Shown: positions 4,606-7,647 of the stretch, piece by piece
How positions within the stretch are numbered: position 1 is the first letter of the stretch
Layout: every line of letters begins with the position of its first letter
NCBI GenBank assembly: GCA_934636435.1
Contig: CAKUAQ010000069.1
Coordinates: forward strand, 1 to 7,647
Length of the DNA stretch: 7,647 nt
Direction: 5' to 3'
Source: an uncultured Eubacteriales bacterium
GTDB taxonomy: Bacteria; Bacillota; Clostridia; Oscillospirales; Acutalibacteraceae
Program-made: the position numbers and the translations under genes
The notes under the pieces: model-generated
Databases searched by the model: none
What the model was told of the DNA's origin: nothing
The model's input: only the letters and a program-made list of their open reading frames with translations

Positions 4606-7494
4606 ATGTGTATGAGTATGGATAAGAAGATCAATGAAATGAAAGAGCAGCTGCTGCAGGAGCCTACCGCATACAAGCCGGTGCCGTTCTGGTCGTGGAA
4701 CGACGAGCTGGAGCCGGAGGAGCTGTGCCGCCAGATCGACTGGATGCAGGAAAACGGCATCGGCGGATTTTTCATGCATGCACGCAGCGGGTTAAAGACG
4801 GAATATCTGTCCGAAGAGTGGATGCAATGTATCCGGGCCTGTGCCGAGCGTGCCGGGCAGCTGAGCATGGAGGCATGGGTCTACGATGAAAACGGCTGGC
4901 CCAGCGGCTTTGCCGGCGGCAAGCTGCTGGAGGATCCCGCAAACCGGGATTGCTATATTCTTTCGTCCACCGGGGCATATGATCCGGCGGCGACCGTCAG
5001 CTATTCTCTGGCAGGGAATGCGCTGCGGCGGGTGTCAACCGGCGAGGCGGACGGAGAATACCTGAATCTGTATATCCGCACCGCCGTTTCAACGGCGGAT
5101 GTTCTCAATCCGCATGTGGTGGATCGGTTTATCGCCCTCACCCATGAGGCCTATCGGGAGCGCTTCGGAGACGCGTTTTCCGATAAGATCCGTGGATTTT
5201 TCACCGATGAGCCCCAGTATCAGCGTGCCCATACGCCCTTCACCCGAATGCTGTACGGCTACTATAAAGAGCAGTACGGCGAGGATATTCTGGACGGGCT
5301 GGGGCTGCTGTTTGCGGAAAAGGACGGATATCGCCGCTTCCGCTATCGGTATTGGAAGACCATGCAGCATCTGATGCTGGAATCTTTCGCTAAGAAAATT
5401 TATCGCTGGTGTCATGAGCATCGGGTGCGGTCCACCGGACACTACATCGAGGAGGGCAGTCTGTCCGGCCAGATGCTCTGCTGCGCCGGCATCATGCCCT
5501 TTTACGCCTATATGGATATGCCCGGTATTGATTGGCTGGGCAGCGACACCAACAATGTGGTGCCGCCCCGGCAGCTGGCCAGCGTAGCGGCGCAGTTGGG
5601 GAAAAAGCACACGCTGACCGAGACCTTCGCCTGCTGCGGGTGGCAGATCTCCCCCCGGGAGATCAGGCGCATCGCAGATTTTCAGTTCCTCGGCGGGGTC
5701 AATCGGCTGTGCCATCATCTGGTGCCCTATGCGGAGAACGGCCAGCGCAAAAAGGACTATCCCGCCCATTATTCGCCGGTGAACCCGTGGGTGGAGCGGG
5801 AATTTGCCGATTTCAACCGGTATTATACCCGGCTGGGGCAGTTGCTCTCCGAGAGCGAAGAAATGGTGAGCGTGGCGGTGCTGCATCCTATCCGCAGCGC
5901 CTATCTCTCCTATCGGCGGGACGTGGGCAGCTCGCTGGCGGCGCCGGATCAAAACCTGTTTGGGGATTGTCGTCTGCTCACCTCCTCCGGAATATCCTTT
6001 CATTTTCTGGATGAAACGCTGCTGGCAGAGCACGGCTTTGTGCGAGACGGGAAGATCGGGTGCGGCAAAAAAAGCTACGATTTTCTGGTGCTGCCGCACA
6101 TTTTGGCAATGGACGCCACCACCGAAAGGCTGTTGCGTCAATATGTCGCTGAGGGCGGCAAGCTGCTGATACTGGGGGATGTGCCGACCTGCTGTGAGGG
6201 GGAGGACTGGGACTTTTCCTACTTGACCTCCAATTGCACGCTGGAGGAGATCATGTCGGCTCAGCCGTTCCGGATGGAGCCCCGCAGCGCTGATATCTAT
6301 GTATACAACACCTACCGGGTGTGGAATGGACAGCCGTTCATGATGATCCAGAACGGCACGTCCTCCCTGACCCATACCGTGAGCTACCGTTTGGGGGAGG
6401 ATATCCGCTCCTTCCGGAAATTGGATCTGCTCACCATGGAGACGAAAAACATCCCGCTGACAGTGACGCTGGAGCCGGGAGAGTCTATGGTGGTCTTTCC
6501 CGATACAGCGGAGCCGGATGCGGAGCCGGATGTGCGGGAATACCGATTCTGCCTCAAGGACGCGGCAGTTTCCTGCACCTCGAATTTGCTCACGATAGAT
6601 TATGTGTCCTGCTCCACGGACGGTATGCACTATTCCAAGCCCTATCCCTGTGCCGGCCTGTTTAACAAACTGCTCAAGGAGCGGTATTCCGGAGAACTGT
6701 ATCTGAAGTACACCTTTGATATCCGCACGGTGCCGGTGCGGCTCCGGTTAGCTGCCGAGGACTGCCACGCTACGCAGACATGGGTCAACGGCATACCGAT
6801 CCTCTTCACCGAGCGCTCCCCCAAGGAGAAAAAGCTGCGGATCGCCGACATCGCAGACAAGGTGCATGAGGGGATCAACGAGTATGTGGTGCGGCTCAAC
6901 TGGTTTCAGAGCGAATCCGTATACTATGCCCTATTCGGGGAAAATGTGACGGAGAGCCTGCGGAACTGTTTGGTGTACGATACCGAGCTGGAGCCGATCT
7001 ACCTGTCGGGCAGCTTTGGTGTGTATTCCGACACGGGCTTTACGGAGGGGCAGGTGCCCCGGTATCTTTACGGCGACCGGTTCTATATCGGCGCTATGCC
7101 CGCGACCGTCACCGAGCCGGTGGCAGACGGATTCCCGTTCTTTGCCGGGGAGCTGACAGTGACGCAGGATATCCAGCTGGAAACGGAGCGGGCGGCGCTG
7201 CGCATTGAGGGCACCTGGCACGTGGCGTACGTCACCGTCAACGGGCAGTATGCAGGGAAGTTGGTCTTCGACCGGGTCATCGACATCCGCCCCTACGCGG
7301 TGCGGGGCAGGAACCGGATTGAGATCCGGTTCATCATCGGCAACCGCAACCTGCTGGGACCCCATCACAATGCCGGTGTCGATCGGCAGGGCCTGGTGAT
7401 GCCGTCCTCCTTCTCCTACGGCGATTGCTGGGAGGATGGCGTCAATCCCCACTATTCCGACCGGTATGGATTCATTAAGCTGGATTGCCATTGA
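4606..7494 (+). CDS. GH106-like glycosidase (alpha-L-rhamnosidase family)
   Basis: A complete 962-residue protein without a signal peptide. The N-terminal half is a TIM-barrel type typical of GH106-like enzymes: PFWSWNDEL (27-35), GGFFMHARSG (53-62), WVYDENGWPSG (91-101), FFTDEPQ (198-204) and LTETFACCGW (337-346, E339), then a conserved run with HHLVPYAENG and KKDYPAHYSP. The acidic residues in TDE (E202) and LTE (E339) are candidate active-site residues. A Rossmann-like middle segment (VSVAVLHPIRSAYL; FLVLPHILAM; GGKLLILGD) follows, and the last ~150 residues form a jelly-roll resembling galactose-binding domains (WHVAYVTVNGQYAG; NRNLLGPHH). GH106 enzymes cleave alpha-L-rhamnosyl linkages, e.g. 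in pectic glycans; related uncharacterised Bacillota proteins may differ in substrate. ATG 4606, 4612 and 4618 are all in frame; the last (MDKKINEMKEQ) fits usual N-termini well, but none has a good Shine-Dalgarno. Codons are far more GC-rich than in the three upstream genes. Confidence 0.85.
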   Translation: MCMSMDKKINEMKEQLLQEPTAYKPVPFWSWNDELEPEELCRQIDWMQENGIGGFFMHARSGLKTEYLSEEWMQCIRACAERAGQLSMEAWVYDENGWPSGFAGGKLLEDPANRDCYILSSTGAYDPAATVSYSLAGNALRRVSTGEADGEYLNLYIRTAVSTADVLNPHVVDRFIALTHEAYRERFGDAFSDKIRGFFTDEPQYQRAHTPFTRMLYGYYKEQYGEDILDGLGLLFAEKDGYRRFRYRYWKTMQHLMLESFAKKIYRWCHEHRVRSTGHYIEEGSLSGQMLCCAGIMPFYAYMDMPGIDWLGSDTNNVVPPRQLASVAAQLGKKHTLTETFACCGWQISPREIRRIADFQFLGGVNRLCHHLVPYAENGQRKKDYPAHYSPVNPWVEREFADFNRYYTRLGQLLSESEEMVSVAVLHPIRSAYLSYRRDVGSSLAAPDQNLFGDCRLLTSSGISFHFLDETLLAEHGFVRDGKIGCGKKSYDFLVLPHILAMDATTERLLRQYVAEGGKLLILGDVPTCCEGEDWDFSYLTSNCTLEEIMSAQPFRMEPRSADIYVYNTYRVWNGQPFMMIQNGTSSLTHTVSYRLGEDIRSFRKLDLLTMETKNIPLTVTLEPGESMVVFPDTAEPDAEPDVREYRFCLKDAAVSCTSNLLTIDYVSCSTDGMHYSKPYPCAGLFNKLLKERYSGELYLKYTFDIRTVPVRLRLAAEDCHATQTWVNGIPILFTERSPKEKKLRIADIADKVHEGINEYVVRLNWFQSESVYYALFGENVTESLRNCLVYDTELEPIYLSGSFGVYSDTGFTEGQVPRYLYGDRFYIGAMPATVTEPVADGFPFFAGELTVTQDIQLETERAALRIEGTWHVAYVTVNGQYAGKLVFDRVIDIRPYAVRGRNRIEIRFIIGNRNLLGPHHNAGVDRQGLVMPSSFSYGDCWEDGVNPHYSDRYGFIKLDCH
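6508..6531 (+). repeat. Tandem 12-bp duplication in the GH106-like gene
   Basis: GCGGAGCCGGAT occurs twice head to tail (6508-6519 and 6520-6531), giving AEPDAEPD in the protein. It lies in a linker-like stretch between the barrel/middle part and the C-terminal jelly-roll, where an in-frame four-residue expansion is tolerated. It probably arose by replication slippage. Confidence 0.85.
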
Positions 7495-7567
7495 GCGGCG
7501 GGAGCCGTTTCCGATAAGAGCCTGAGGAAAGCGGGGATGGATATGCAAAAGGAACTGGAGTTCGGCT

Positions 7568-7647
7568 GTGGCGGCGGTCTCCACCGAGCAGCTGGGCGCC
7601 GCCAATTCCATACCGACGGTCGCCCGGGTCAATGAACGCCTGCGTAC
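7568..7647 (+). CDS. 5' start of an unidentified gene, truncated by the window end
   Basis: From GTG 7568 a frame stays open for 26 codons to the window end (VAAVSTEQLGAANSIPTVAR...), with strong G/C third positions matching the GH106-like gene, so it looks coding. GGAG at 7557-7560 lies 7 nt before this GTG and could serve as its ribosome binding site. A competing start is ATG 7537 (or 7543), preceded by GAGGAAA (7524-7530), but that frame (MDMQKELEFGCG...) meets TGA at 7633. If that ATG is the real start, a one-base frameshift near 7561-7570 would join the two frames. The gene follows the GH106-like stop by about 40-70 nt and is probably co-transcribed. I do not recognise the product from so few residues. 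Confidence 0.4.
   Translation, partial: MAAVSTEQLGAANSIPTVARVNERLR

Noticed and set aside
5089..6630. Long open frame on the minus strand opposite the GH106-like gene
   Set aside because: It is the antisense shadow of a GC-rich gene: the plus-strand frame carries all recognisable GH106 motifs, and the antisense product shows no recognisable domain.
7494..7510. Possible terminator after the GH106-like gene (CGGC-GGGA-GCCG then TTT)
   Set aside because: The stem is only four strong pairs plus weak extensions and the T-run is three bases; a downstream coding frame starts within 75 nt, so termination here is unlikely.

Overview
The window looks like a carbohydrate-degradation region from an anaerobic gut-type Bacillota (Clostridia). 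This rests on strong GAGG/GGAG-type ribosome binding sites, tightly packed genes, and glycoside hydrolase families common in Lachnospiraceae and Oscillospiraceae. No rRNA, tRNA, CRISPR array or intact mobile element is visible.

Left block (3-4188, moderate to low GC): three co-directional genes with gaps of 15 nt and 1 nt form one operon segment. They are the 3' part of a GH78-like alpha-L-rhamnosidase (its 5' end lies outside the window), a 623-aa six-hairpin glycosidase of the GH63/mannosylglycerate-hydrolase type, and a 308-aa aldose-1-epimerase-like protein. The products of genes 2 and 3 have no visible signal peptide. The simplest reading is cytoplasmic trimming of an imported, probably rhamnose-containing oligosaccharide, with a mutarotase-like protein acting on the released sugar.

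Junction (4189-4605): composition jumps here. My hand counts are 20/60 G+C at 4201-4260, 24/60 at 4261-4320 and 40/60 at 4321-4380. The stretch holds no intact gene. It contains a minus-strand remnant that reads like the C-terminus of a DDE/integrase-core transposase, directly abutting a plus-strand 3' fragment of a GC-rich gene that has lost its 5' part. This is either a real recombination or insertion scar, or an assembly misjoin.

Right block (about 4316-7647, GC-rich with G/C-ending codons): a complete 962-aa GH106-like glycosidase (alpha-L-rhamnosidase family), followed after a short gap by the first codons of another gene that runs off the end, with some uncertainty about its reading frame. 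Both sides of the junction thus encode rhamnosidase-type enzymes from unrelated families (GH78 and GH106). That fits a functional locus built from DNA of two origins, but it does not exclude an artefactual join.
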